Shown here one piece after another: positions 13,701 to 26,865 of a stretch of DNA of 64,000 nucleotides (its first letter is position 1; every line of letters begins with the position of its first letter). Origin of the DNA: Rallus limicola (Eukaryota; Chordata; Aves; Gruiformes; Rallidae); contig JAKCOZ010000003.1 in the NCBI GenBank assembly GCA_022605955.1, forward strand, positions 55,428,179 through 55,492,178. Reading direction: 5' to 3'. Below the pieces are notes generated by a model. It worked only from the letters and a program-made list of their open reading frames with translations, was not told the origin of the DNA and made no database searches. The translations under genes were made by a program, and so were the position numbers.

Positions 13701-14903
13701 ATGGAGGGTTAATTTGATCCCTGCAATTTGGCACTTTGTAGTACAGCATTTGTAATGAAGTAGTTTCAGAGGAAGGATTTTAATGAGACTTTTTTTAAAA
13801 AGGATGGCACCAGTTGTATATAATCATTGTAGTATTTTAGTACCTACAATTCTTCTGTTGGTGTTGACAAAGACTATTTCACTTTATATAACACCTCCTT
13901 GGTTTTCATTACAGAAAGGGTGACTGCATACAGTCCTTCATTGAAAAGTTCACTTGTTTGCCAAATTATGTAAAACTAATAAATATATAACAACAAAAAC
14001 ATTCCCTTAACTATAACAAGACAACAAGCTATGAGTTCTTAGCCTAATAAAGCAACATTTTACAAAGACCTAACAGCATGGTCCTGGGCAGGATTATACA
14101 CGCTAGTATCAACTGCTGTAGAATTATTTTCACTGCAAAAATGTTTATACCCAGAGGATGTTTAGTGTTAGTTTTTTTAATTCTCAAATCCACACCCTAC
14201 AACAGGTTTTGTTTTGTTCTAAATTGGCCTCAGATGAGGGATATTTTTTTAGCATAAAACAGAATCCATGAAGACTCAATTGAACTTGATTCTTCTTTTC
14301 CATTCTGGGTATAGTTCTACTCCTGACAAAATATGACACAATATGTAACAATATACAGCAAGTTTAAGACTCTACATAATATATTTCAACATCAGAGCCA
14401 TAATTATTTTTAGACATCTAATTCTCTCAGCCTTTCTGTGTTATTGTAAGGAATGTTGGCCATCACATATGCCCCCTTCCCTGTTCCCCCAAATAAAATG
14501 GAATAATCTCTGTCAAGAGCTTAGAACTCACCACAGAGCAGACTGGCAGATTGCCCTCACCCCCAAGAGTTCACCTAGTTCCCTTCACTAGTGTTACATA
14601 GAAAGGGTCTGAAATTTTCAGTCTGATATAAACTTAACAGCCTTAAAATATTTGCAAATGGGAATTTGAATGCCATTTTAATTCGCCTATTAAATAGGAA
14701 TTTAAATCCATGTGAGACAGCAAAATATGCCTACCTATTAAGGTCATATGCTTCTTACAAGGATCTCATTCCTTCCCTAACTAGAGAAAATTGCAAAACT
14801 CTTGCCTTTTCACTGGGAGAGGAATCAGATACTTTCATGGCTTTGCTTGCTATGCATGTTTTTACATGAGAATCATTCATATCCCAAAGTGAGAATTTGT
14901 GTG

Positions 14904-14928
14904 CACTCACACATACACACACACACAG
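14904..14928 (+). repeat. Short CA microsatellite
   Basis: Imperfect CA dinucleotide run (CACTCACACATACACACACA and onward). Probably polymorphic but too short to be notable. Confidence 0.7.
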
Positions 14929-17900
14929 AGGCCTGTAACAGAATCCAGAGTAGAGTCAGTACTGTTTTCTCAACCCCTAGAACTTGGCCATCTGTCTTAG
15001 TCCTTATAGGGTAGCTATAACACATTTCATAGGCTTCAGGATGTAAGCCAAATCCACCAGTCATCAACAATTAGCTGAAAAAATAACAAATGTGTGAATG
15101 GAGAAAGGTGTCCCGCTTTCTTAATGAAAAAGCCTTAAACATACATGTTCTCAGGTGAGTGTAATGTTCAATCTCACTGTAAGACATCACAGCAACCAAA
15201 GCAGCTCTCACTGAAGCGGCTCTGTGTCTTTATCAAATTCTGCTGTCCCTGCTTCCCAGTAAGAATAGTCAAACCCTCCACTTGCACACTTTACAAAAGA
15301 CTGAAGTCTTGGTATACAATCATTTCTAACACTTTCATAATTAGCTTGAGCCCTTGGCTTGGAGGAGGCTGGGGAAAGATCAGGAGGAGAGAGAAAGCTG
15401 TGTGTTAAATATTGTAAGACTTCCGCCGTTTTATATGTAACATCAGAAAGAGAGAACTTCTGCATAAGGTTGTTCTCATGGTTTTCATTATCGCATATAG
15501 TTAATCAAAAACACTTCAACCCCAGGCAACCAACACACTGCAAAGAGAATATTAAGAGGATATAAAAGCATCCTACTCACTTGGAAACTAATTAACTTGG
15601 TTAAAAATGAAACAGTTTTTTAAAAAGTACTGTAGTGTCAGGAAGGGCTTGTTGTTACCTTAGATTTACTACATGTGCACACAAATGAAAGCCAATTTTG
15701 CTTCTGTTAAAGGTAATGGCAAAAGTCCATCTCCAGTGCTGGCAGATCAGGCCTTTAGCATTAGACTTGAATCTTGAGATAAATATGATAGCTACATTGA
15801 GGCTCAGGTTTAAAAAATCAATCAAATAAATACATTTTTAAAAAAGCTTTAGGTGCCTGATGCTACTTTAAGAGCAATTTAGGCACTCAATTCCAAAACA
15901 ATATCCTTGAACATACTTCTTAAACTTTGCAGTGTCTCTATTATTGTGAATATCTATGCTTGGCAGAGACTAAACAGCTTCTTTCTCAAGAGTTAAACTG
16001 CTCCCTACTTAGCATTTACACATGGCCAGATATAGACTCAATGCTCTAAGGCCAAGACCCTTTAGTCAAACTGCAGGGGTCTACAATCGGTTGTTGGTGC
16101 CCCATTCTGACATGGTCAGCCAGATTCTATGGTCAAGGGAGATTAAGTCATTGTAGTTAATGGAGTGTGAGACACAAGTCATTTTTCCAAGATCAGCTCA
16201 GAAGAATTATTGTTCAGATTCTGCTAGCTCTTCTGTCAACAGGACCAGGAATTCAGACTTTGATACGTAAGGGTAGGTAAGAAGAGCTCTACATTTGGGT
16301 CAGTCTTCATATTTCTCTTATGAAGCCCTCATTCTCTGAGCACTTCTACTGAACACCATCTTGAAGCAGGATCTATATAAATTGCAGTAGCATATTTGTT
16401 AATTTAGAAGATGCCTGCAAGAACTGCTTTCCCTTTTACACCAGTATATCAGAACATGCATGCAGATTATGAAATAAAAATTTTCTGTCTAAGGACATTT
16501 AGATTAATGTCTCCAGATGTGATGAAACCCACCAGGTATTGGCTAGTCTAATGACTATGTCAGATAAGGAATTGATCATTTCAGACCCTGTTGATGAAGC
16601 TATTTCATAAATAAAACAAAACAAAACCAACAAAATCTATCAAGGTGGAAGACAGCAGCAAGAAGTAGCAAGGCTTTTTGCAGCACTGTGTTCACAACTT
16701 TAGTATCCAAAACAGACTCCAGAAGCAAGAGAATGCTCTTCTGCAGGAAACCCACCTGTCAGCAGGAACTCATGCTCCCACGTCTCATGAGATGGCTGTG
16801 CTCAAGTGTCCCATCCAGTTGGCACCCCATGAGCATTCCAAATGGAGATCCCTCTCTGAGATCCTGAATAAAATATATAAAACACCCAAGAGCAGAGCAC
16901 TTCCCACCTTTTTTCACTGCATTCACCCAGAATTCATTAAGTGTTCTGCTTCCTGAAGATGTTCTCAACCTTTGCCAATTTCAGTCCCGATCCTGCACCA
17001 AAAGTTTCCTGGCTAACCCCTATAGTTATATAGGAAGCCAATGAAGTTCTTAGTAACCTAAATACATTATGTGAGTTTCTGAAAAATGGACAACCTGATT
17101 TGAAAATCTGCCCAGCTGACATGGATTAAAATTAGAATAGGCAAAATGAATAAATAGTTGTCTCTAAAAAAAAACCCCAACAAAAACCACACAAAAAATC
17201 CATATTTCAGATATAGCATTGCAACAATTTAAACTAAGATCTCAAAAACTTAATACAAAAATAGGTCATGAGTCTTTAAAATAGTTACTGATGCTTATTG
17301 TGTACTGCGACATTTTAAGAGTTATACTGTTGCACTGATTAATAATAGATAGAGCACATTACGGTGGTTTTATTTACTCAGCTTTCTCTCACATGAAACT
17401 AATCCACACATACATTATTGATAAATAATGCACACCTCTCCAGTTCACAGCATATAAATTATGAAGAATTAGGAACAGCTGACAAACTAATACACAACTA
17501 ATAACTACTATTCCTAGTAGATATCAATATATTTGTTGCCAGCATAGTTGGTTAACTGCAGTTTTGAGTAAAACCTGTAATTTTATATATAGATGAAGTT
17601 TTTCCATCTGATGGTACACTGTCATTCAGATCAATACCCCTCTCAGCAGCCTTTGCTCAGATATATCAGATATAAATAAATACAGAAGCATTATTTGAAA
17701 GCAATAATGCAGACTTATAAAAATAAAAGAATTTAGCAGTACTTTAGATTATATTAACTGCAAATATTTACATACTGAATTCCACAATAGTTTTTTAATA
17801 AATAACAAAATAATCTAACAATGCTCCCTCCTGCCTTGTTTTTACAAAGCAGTGCTTAATTTCATCTAGGAACTGAACACAACATTGTCAAGCAACATCT

Positions 17901-20900
17901 CTCAACAGTCATGAAGTATTTAGCACAATATTCACCTGAGAGCATCACCTAGCACAGATTTTCAAAGGAGTAATCTACGGTTACATTTGCGCTGTCTTTC
18001 CAAGAGGAAGTATGTGTTTTCCTATGCAGAGACACAAGGCCAAATTCACCTCATCAGTTCACTTAATTCACGTCTGGAATGAGTTTGGGCTATTCTCTAT
18101 TCAACTGTGTTGAATTAGACTTTGCATCTTCAGCTTTATTAAAATGGAGGTAATTACCTTAGAAAAGCCTCTCAGAATACTCATTGTTTAATATTACAGT
18201 ACTACAGGGAAATATGCAAAGGTTTGCATAAAGCCTGTTAGACACTCTATGTTCTGCCAGTTATGCCTGGACAGGTTAGGTGAACAATTCATATGGCCAA
18301 CAACATACATTGTGGGGTTTGAGGTTTTTTGATCACTGGGGCAATGCAAGTACGAGACGAAAGCTTAAAACCCTAAAAGCAAGCCATTCTTCAAATACTG
18401 AAATCTAAATCCCATTTTATTATGCTGTCAATGAACTGCTGAGATTCTCCTTTGCTTGTTAACATGATAGCATACAGATGAGAAGAAATAAAAAGTACTG
18501 GCCTGTGAAAGGCAAATCAAAAGGGGAGATTGAAGGGATTTCTCGAGTTACTCAGGTGAGTCGTTACGCCCCAGCCAGTGACCCAGCCAGTGGTCAGAAT
18601 GATGCAGGTTCCGTTTGGTTGCTTCAAACGCTTAGACACGGTATCCAACTGTCTGCCCAAAAGGCTGAGAATTTGCAGTTTCTTTGTAAGCTTACTGCAC
18701 AATAAACAAAAGAAGGGAATTTGATACTAACTAAACAGAGAATGAATAGTCAATAACATTGTATAAACTTTTCAAAGTCACAAATCTTTATGCAGAAGGA
18801 GTGACTTTGCATGTTACTGGAGTCTTACTGCAAAGATTGCCTTTTCTTTTTTTCTTTTTTTTCCCCTCCCCTCATTTTTTAGGTGTAAAAACATATTTTT
18901 TCTAAAATGAAACCTTCACCTGCTGGCAGATAATGGTGTCAATTCCCTAACTTCTATGAAAGAAAGGTAAACCATAGATGAAATGGAAGTTAACATGAAT
19001 GAAGAAAATGGAGAGCACTAGGGTTACAGAGATACTTTGATACTCTGCAGAACTGCAAAATAATTATTTTATTACTTTCAACATAGGAGGCATAATGTTT
19101 ATGAAATAAATGATTCCAGTAAAAAAATGAGGGTTTTTTCCATTGTGGGATATCTAATTTTTACATATAAAAAAGCATTAAAAGTACCACCAACAACATT
19201 TTGGATGAAAAATTAAAGTATGTCACAAGTTCCATACTATCGTAACTCAACAACTATGAAATGAGGTGGCATGTGAAGAAGAAACATGAAGGACAAAATG
19301 CAAACACAAGAATATTTGTACAACAGTTTTAAGTGCAGTTAACGGGAGGTTATAGACCTAAAACTGAAAACTCTTACAGTGAAAACTTTACTGAATGTAT
19401 CACTATGTATATTTCTCAGAATGCATTAGCCATCAACTTTAAGTAATACCTTACATGCCCTTTTCATAACTTGCTGAATTAGCTTTATGAAACCCAGCTG
19501 CTCAGAATAAAGCCTGGACTCGCAGTGCCATCTAGCATCTTTAAAAAAACCCAGAAAAAAACAACAGCAAAACCAGAATGGGTAGGTTACTATTTATTAA
19601 GACTATTAATCTTTGTAATAGATCCATGCATCAAGTCATAACCCTCAAGTGAGCTATGGACATGTTTTGATAAATAATATTACCAAATATAACATCTGTA
19701 CACATCACAAAACATCTGGACATAAAAGTGTCAGACAAAACTCTAGCCTTTGAAAGAGCTGAACAGAGACTGGGAAGAAGAGAGCTGCATTTGTGCAATA
19801 TTGGGTTATGATACATGGAGGATGTGAAGCTGTGATAAAGATGGGAAGAAGGAACAGCAAGAGATTTTCTTCCTTAAGCAATTTAAAATACAGAGAATGC
19901 CTTAGATGATCAAAGAAAATATTTACTTATACCAGTAAAAAGAAACATCTGTTTTGCATGGCTTAATAGATGAATTCTGAAACCTTACAGACTTCTGCTT
20001 GCACAGGTACATACTGACATGTAACAAAGCATATGAAATACATTCATTTGCTCCCCCCTACATGGAGTTAAAATACTCAAGATTTGCAAAAGTATAACAG
20101 TGAGCAAAATTTCACCCACTTTTATTGTTTGTTGAACAGAATGAATTGCTTGGCATTGCATAAGACAAAACATGAAAACAAATAGTGCCTCTCAGAGCCT
20201 ACAGTATAGAAGACAGGCTCTGAAATGACAGGATGTACTGGGAAGCCTTGAAACACAGTCATTAATTATCGTCATTGTTAGGAGCAAGCCTTTAGAAAGA
20301 GCTCGAGTGCAAGCAAGGATGGGAAGACATAAGGAGCTCAGAGAAAGAGAAGTGAGATGAGTTAATATTAAAAGCTTAGTCACAGCAGCCCCTTGTCACA
20401 ACACAGTGCATAGACACATATAGACACACGCTCTTGCCCCATAGCTAACAATCATTTCTATAGTGCATAAAACAGAAGAATTCATTACATCACAGGCAAC
20501 ACAATTAGGTTACAAATCTTTCAGTTGAAAGCCCCTGAAGAACCTGTGAAAAATTGTTAATGTCTTGCTGAATTTAAAAGAGGTTCTATCTGTCTTTGGT
20601 TTCCCCTGTTCCTGTGCATTTTTGTGTGGACATTTTCTAAGAAAAATATTTAATTGATCTAGAGCTGTAAATTACAACACTGATTATGCTGTTCATGATG
20701 CAAAATTCTTCCCCTATCCCAGCTAAATTTTCTTGAGATAGAAACAAAACTAGGGTCCAAAGCTTTAAACAAATACTTCTGCAGCAAAAGTAGCCACACT
20801 GGGTCTAGATGCTCAGTCACCCAGCTCAGATAATCTAAGTGCCCAGTCTATCCCATGACACAAGCAAAATCTGTTTCCACACAACATACAAAACAAACCA

Positions 20901-22044
20901 GTCAAGAGACAGTTACATATATCATTCTGCATCTGGCTTACATGTTAAAAATAAACCAAGTTATGTCATGTCAATATAATTGCTTGATAAAGTCACCTGC
21001 AAGTATCTCAAAATAATTGTTCTATTCGCAGCCCCAGCAGAAAAGTGTTACATCTAGATATTTATTTAGGTGATTTTATTTCAGACAACAGGTGCCTTTT
21101 ATCAGTCAAAAGCATCACTTTCTTCTTATCTACTTGTTAAAACTGATATTACATAAGGTCTTATAAGCTTCAATTATGGTACAGCATTCAGCTGAGCTAC
21201 ATACAAACACTAAATACATATCCATAATATTGTCACTTTCCATGTCAGGACTTGAACTATTCTTTTTCCCTAGAGAGACATGCTACTCTGTAAGAATAAC
21301 TATTTTTTTTTAAATAGCATCTTCAAGACTTTCAAAGACACCAGCAGGTTTTTACACAGAGAAGTAGAAAAATAAACTGTCAAAGTAATAGTCTGATAAA
21401 ATGTTTTTACCTTTGTAAAAAAAAATTAGAAAATTGTGGCAGCATGCTGTGTGTTTTCCAGTATAATCTTAGACCAATCAAAAAAGGAACATGCACTTTG
21501 AAAGAGACTCAAAAGCAAATGTGGGAACAGGAGTATGGCAGACATTTTACTGAACTCTCTTCTGCTTCTGCCCTCAATTGCTTATGTCAAGCTTGCAAGA
21601 AAGTAAAAGCTGTGAGATGGTAAACCAGAAAATTTTTCAACTTTTTTCAACTTTCTGTTTAAGCAAATGTAACTATCTTACCTTTTTGTTGTGTTCTAAT
21701 CCAGAAAAACTTATTTCCCTTCTTATTTTATTTCTGTTACAGTGGTCTGGTGTGATTTGGAATACATACGCACTGTGTAAGTCTGCTTATAGACCTGTGG
21801 AGGCAAGGTACCTTCTTCACACTAGTACACCTATTTATGCAGATCACATTGGTTTATTCAGAAGACTTCAGATCTCTGCAGTGCCCAAGGCTTGATATGA
21901 GACTGATCCCATTGGTTAAGCATAACCACTTTCATGTTTAAATAGCAAGAATGTTTCCAAAGAAACCAGAAGCAGAGAATAAAATACAGGGAGGGAAAAC
22001 GTATTCCAACTAGACACCCCCACAACTAACCCACTAGCACACAA

Positions 22045-22165
22045 CCAATTAACCACCTAAGGCCACTGAGAGCATAGGCACAGGATGTTTTCCTAAAGAG
22101 AGGAGGGGCTAGCTTGACCTTTCCATTTATAAAGGGAAACCACACACCCAGGTGTAGCAGCTCTG
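22045..22165 (+). promoter_or_regulatory. Promoter-like CCAAT/TATAAA context (weak)
   Basis: CCAAT at 22045-22049 is followed about 80 bp later by TTTATAAAG (TATAAA 22128-22133), with a pyrimidine-rich GCAGCTCTGCT segment about 30 bp downstream. The local base composition is less AT-rich than its surroundings. No reading frame follows, so if real this would drive a non-coding transcript or be the relic of a mobile-element promoter. Chance co-occurrence is quite possible. Confidence 0.2.
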
Positions 22166-23777
22166 CTCACGAGGAGCAATTAGGGCATAATCTGGGCTGT
22201 TTATTTTGTTGGGTTCAGAGGTCCATGCTGAAAGATCAAAAAAGACTCATAGTCATTCAGTAAATTCCATGCATGTGATGTTTTTCAACTGGCTTTTGTA
22301 TTGGTACTGTCTAGTTATTTGTTTGTTTGGAAAGAAAAAAACAGTCCCTTTGAATAGGAAATCCCACTAGGGCTACAACACAGCAGATTGCCCTTCAAGC
22401 TAATGTTGTATTTTAAAGGAAAAGAAACTTGAAAGGAAATCTGTGCCTGTACAGTGAGCAGCAGCCACTCAGTTAAAGGTGTATTCTTAAAATTGATAGT
22501 CCAGTCTAGATGAATCCACTTTTATTGAATACTTTGTGAGTTAAGGTATATTGCTGTAAACGATCTCAGTAAAGAGATTGTTTTAGTATATTTTAAACTA
22601 ATAACAGGCTTCAGAGACTACAGCCATTCTGGCTGCTATCTGTAGAGATGTATAAGAGAAAACATATAGCCATTGATTACAATAGGTGCTTTAGGGACTC
22701 TTCTGGACAACAGTGACATTGATGTCACAGCCAAAGTTGCACAATTACCTCTGTAACTTTCCTAGAATGTAGGAGTCAAGCTTGCATGGTTCATGTGACC
22801 CAAACTGTGTCAGCATGGGAAAGAAAGTTAAGTATTTCAAACAAGTAATAAAAAGTCTTTCTCAGGCTGTCAGCACAGAACAAATACTGAGAGACATCAA
22901 ATCTGCTGTGGTGTTCCTAAGCTCTTGAACCTCTCCAAAGATCTTTAGGTGCTGTCCTAAAAGCGCAGCATATTTTTGTGGTACACAGCAGACTATTTGG
23001 TCATACTGGCTTAAGGATAAATCTGATGGCAACAGCTTAAGTCCCATTGTTTGTTTGTTTTTTGTTAACTGGAGGTGGAATATTATGTTTAAAGGACAAT
23101 TGCTTATGTCATCCCCCCCAGGAAATGTAGGTCCCTCTGTGGGACAAGACCTATCATTTATTATATGGATATGCAACTTTTAGCATATTACAATGTCTTG
23201 GACAATCTCCAAACAGGAAAGAGATTCTTCCCCTTTCCTAAAGTGCTTGGTAGTTCATTTGTCATCAACTACCCACAAGAGAGAAGGAGGGTAAAAATAG
23301 TCATTCTTCACAACAAATTCCTTTCCAAATCTTTCAGATTCCCTGTCAATGCCTTTTCTGTGGCTACTGTTCTTGCAACTACAGGGGACCTTGGCCAACA
23401 GGATGGCAGGCCAGCCATACAGTGGAAACGCTGAAATCTTGAGACTGGCACAGAAAGATGTCAAAACTTGCCAACAGAGTTACTTTACTGCAAAAAACTA
23501 TTAACAGGCTTAGATGTGGCAATCTGGTCACTACTCCAGCAGAGGCTTGTACATAACCTGAAATAAAGATACTGTTAGCCTGATCCAGAGAACACTGATG
23601 TTAACAGAGACATTGATGTGACAGATCCTTGGCTCAAGAATTGTAAACAACCTTGTTTGTGTAAGTAGGGTTTCATTCAGAGTGTGATCTTTAAGCTTAT
23701 CCCAGGAGCACCTACATGGGACATGTTGGTATATGGCAGCCAAAGGCATTATAAAGGAATTAACCCTGGGTGCACTT

Positions 23778-23809
<32 letters not shown>

Positions 23810-23890
23810 TTTTATATAATATATATATACTATATATTTTAATATAGTATATATACAATAGTATATATAGTGCATGTATATATATATTAT
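23778..23890. repeat. (TA)n microsatellite with internal palindrome
   Basis: A pure TA run at about 23778-23803 continues into an imperfect AT tract to about 23890. Inside it, 23822-23835 and 23842-23855 form a perfect 14-bp inverted repeat with a 6-nt loop, as expected when TA arrays expand and contract. Such tracts are prone to cruciform extrusion and length polymorphism. Confidence 0.9.
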
Positions 23891-25730
23891 ACTTGTTTGC
23901 AGTGCTTATTGGCTTTTAATCGTCCATCAACAGGAAATTTTAAATAAAGACAGACTGGCTGTTTGGTCTTGTCTTCACTACTTGGAAGTTTTCTCTCTAA
24001 GGTTTTCATGGCAAGAAAATAAAACCCAATCTAACATCTCAAGCTTCCAGAACAAGCAATAAACATAGACATGTCCATTTCTTTTCTTTCTTTTTTTTTC
24101 CACGAAATGAAGCAAGTATGTTTTTCTAAAGGAAAGAGCATATGAAAAAATTGGCACTATGAAATCTGATTCACTGCAACATCTTCTTCCATTTCATTGT
24201 GAATAACACAAAGACTCATGATGTAGAAATGTCAGCCCTTGTTTTATATGACATTAATATTTTCCACAGCTTTGATACTCTAAGACAAAAATTACAACAG
24301 AATCAGTTCTGCTATCTTTAGCTTCAATAAAGAAAAACTACAGCATTCTATAAGATTTACAAAACTAATTTTTCTTTCATTAGAGCAAAAAAGCTATTTT
24401 GTCACAGCACAAACAGGAAAGAGAGAGAAAAATCTTATTTCTGAATGCATCTGTTGGTTTTAAACACAAATTAAGATGAATATTTCCCCTTTTTAACTGA
24501 TGGAAAAGTTTACAATCTCAAAAAATACAGTTAGAGCAGAAAATAATATATAGAAGTTTTTAACATTTCATCTAAGAAATATATGTCCTGAACTTAAACA
24601 TGAGTTTTTTAATTTTTATGTAACTAAATAGTGTTTTCAGTGTTTTAATTCTGATGCTTTGGGAGGTAAGGCTATTGTACAGATTTGTAAATTTCTAAGT
24701 GTTAAACCAGTATTTGATATACTCAGATCTTCTTTCTCCTCACACTGTGACTAGAATCTACTGTTGGAGGTTTCTGAAAAGTTACTTTTAACCACAAGTT
24801 ATTGTACCAGCTGCAGGAATTGTGTAGAAGATAGATAAAGCAAAGAGGAGCTTTCTGCAAAGAGGAGAATGCAAGGAAGATCTGATAGCTATAATAGTTA
24901 TTCCTGGCTTTAGTATTTATGAAAAAAATAGAAACTTTATCAATAACGGATGCAAATTTTATTCCATATTTTAAAGAAAGCCTACTATGTACAAAGCTGG
25001 TGGTAACTTAAAAAGAAAGGTAAGATGCAGTTGAGAAATAGAAAAGCAAATTCAGTGGTTCATTTCTTAAAATTTTAAACTACATCAGATGAGCAAAATA
25101 GCATCTGAAGAAATAAGAAGATGAGTAAAATCTTATTTTGTCAATCCAAAGTTATTTTATAACCCAAAGTAATCAGACACGGTTTGGAAAGAAAGAATTT
25201 GCTGCATAGATTCATAGAGAATTTGTCTTGTTTTCATAGCTTACTTTGATATTATCCTTTCTGAAGGCAAAGTATAGTTCAGGCATGTGGGATATAATTT
25301 ATCCCACAAGCAGTACCCTTGGGCAACTACTGTTAACCGTGGGTATTTGCAGTATCCGAAACGGGATGTAAAGCAGACTTACTCATCTAAACATCTAAAC
25401 TTTTGAAAACCTTTACTCAGAAATTTCTTTTTACAGGGGCATCAGGCTTCAGAAAAGCACACTGGCACCTGCAGATCAACCTCCAGTGTGTAAAAAGTCA
25501 CCTAGGCACCTAAAATTGGACAGGACTGAGCAACTCTACACACTAATGCATACCTTATGTCATAGACCATGAGGTCACATTGCTGGCTCATGGTCAACCT
25601 GCTGTCCACCAAGACCCCCAGTCCTTCTCACCTACGCTGCTCTCCAACAGGCCAGTCCTCAACTTCTACTGGTACCTGAGGTTGCTCTTCCCCACATGTA
25701 GGACCTTACACTTGCTCTTGTTAGATCTCA

Positions 25731-26108
25731 TTAAACTTCTCCCTGACCAACTCTCCAGCCTAAGTCTTGCTGAATGGCAGCACAGCCTTCTGGTGTGTCC
25801 CCCACTCCTCCCGGTTCTGTGTCATCAGCAAACGTTCTGACTGTACACTCTATTCCCTCATCCAGGTCATCAATTAGTATACTGAATATCACAGGTCCCA
25901 GTACTGACCCCTGAGGGACCCCACTAGATCCAGGCCTCCAGCCAGACTCTGTCCCATTGATCAAAACTCGCTGGCTTCTTCCCTTCAACCAGCTCTCAGT
26001 CCACCTCACTACTCGACCTTCCAGACCCCACTGTCTCAGTTCAAGCACGAGGATGTTGTGGGAGACGGTGACAAAAACTTTACTGAGGTCAAAGTTGGTA
26101 GACCACAT
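25731..26108 (-). pseudogene. CR1 reverse transcriptase palm fragment, FADD retained
   Basis: A 125-codon open stretch containing RT motif A (FDLSKVF, about residues 6-12), motif B region [11 protein letters not shown] (62-72) and the catalytic motif C as FADD (93-96). The core residues are intact here, but the frame is closed on both sides by stops and the rest of ORF2 is missing. It is an old fragment, not an active enzyme. Confidence 0.88.
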
Positions 26109-26168
26109 CTACTGTCTTACCATCATCTATCCACCTGGTTATATCATCTTAAAAGGCTCTTAGATCAG

Positions 26169-26378
26169 TCAAACCTGGCTTCCCTTTGCTAAACCATGCT
26201 GACTGCTCCTAACAACCCTCTTATCCTCGATGTGCCTAGAGACAGCACCAAGGATGAGCCTTTCCATCACCTTTCCAGGGATGGAAGTGAGGCTGACTTG
26301 ACTGTAGTTACCTGGGTCCTCTTTCTTGCCCTTTCTGAAGACTGGAGTAACATTTGCTTTCCTCCAGTCCTCGGGCAC
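26169..26378 (-). pseudogene. CR1 reverse transcriptase finger-domain fragment
   Basis: A 69-codon frame beginning MPEDWRKANVTPVFRKGKK and continuing with NYSQVSLTSIPGKVMERLI and SQHGLAKGS. These are the same early RT motifs as in the copy at 8876-9163, with HGF altered to HGL. It belongs to the same minus-strand CR1 copy as the palm fragment at 25731-26108, separated from it by frame breaks. Confidence 0.87.
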
Positions 26379-26865
26379 CTCTCCTGTGTCTCAGGATTTA
26401 GCAATGATGGATAGTAGCCTAGCAATGACTTCTGTCAGCTCCCTCAGCACCCTCAGGTACATTCTATCAGGACCCGTGGATTTATGGATGTCAGACAGCT
26501 TAATTCATCCCTGACCCAGTCCTCATCAACCGAGGCAGACTCATCGTTTATCTGACTTCCTCTGGGGCTTCAGCCATCTGGGGCTCCTGCAAACAGACTC
26601 CAGCAGCTTAGACAAAGGCAAAGATGGCATTCAGTAACTCTGCCTTCTTACTATCCCCAGTCACCAGGGCACCCACTCTTTCAGCAGAGAGCCTACACTG
26701 CCTCTACAATTAGTTTTGTCTCCGACGTATTCAAAGAAGCCCTTTCTGTTGTCCTTGACCTCCTCTGCAAGGTTCAATTCCAGAAGCCTTAGCTTTCCTA
26801 GTTTCCACCCAACATGCCCTGACAACAGTCTTATAATCCTCCCAAGTGGTCATCCCCTACATGAG

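Larger units (their letters stand above)
9951..25569. other. Intergenic DNA upstream of FGF10
   Basis: About 15.6 kb of AT-rich sequence without a recognisable gene or large repeat. Contents noted: a 17-bp palindrome at 10721-10737, a short CA repeat at 14904-14928, poly-purine and poly-pyrimidine runs near 11770 and 18840, an isolated promoter-like TATAAA context near 22045-22165, and a TA microsatellite at 23778-23890. Open frames of up to about 105 codons (for example 21578-21895 + and 22862-23176 -) have no motif I recognise. Confidence 0.55.
25570..26865 (-). mobile_element. CR1 LINE internal fragment lacking its 3' end
   Basis: About 1.3 kb of antisense CR1 covering the reverse-transcriptase region of ORF2, recognisable from GTCCACCAAGACCCCCAG, ACCCCTGAGGGACCCCACTA, AGGATGTTGTGGGAGACGGT and similar blocks. 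Unlike most CR1 copies it does not contain the 3' UTR or terminal repeats: recognisable CR1 sequence stops near 25570 inside ORF2, and the sequence further left is unrelated. It is also 5'-truncated near 26865. The missing 3' part implies a later deletion or rearrangement. Confidence 0.9.

Noticed and set aside
18552..18560. Perfect donor motif CAG|GTGAGT within a 75-codon open frame (18478-18705)
   Set aside because: A single 9-mer match is expected by chance in 64 kb, and no partner acceptor or coding similarity was seen.
22862..23176. 104-codon minus-strand frame
   Set aside because: No motif, no neighbouring exon signals, and it overlaps an equally long frame region on the other strand.
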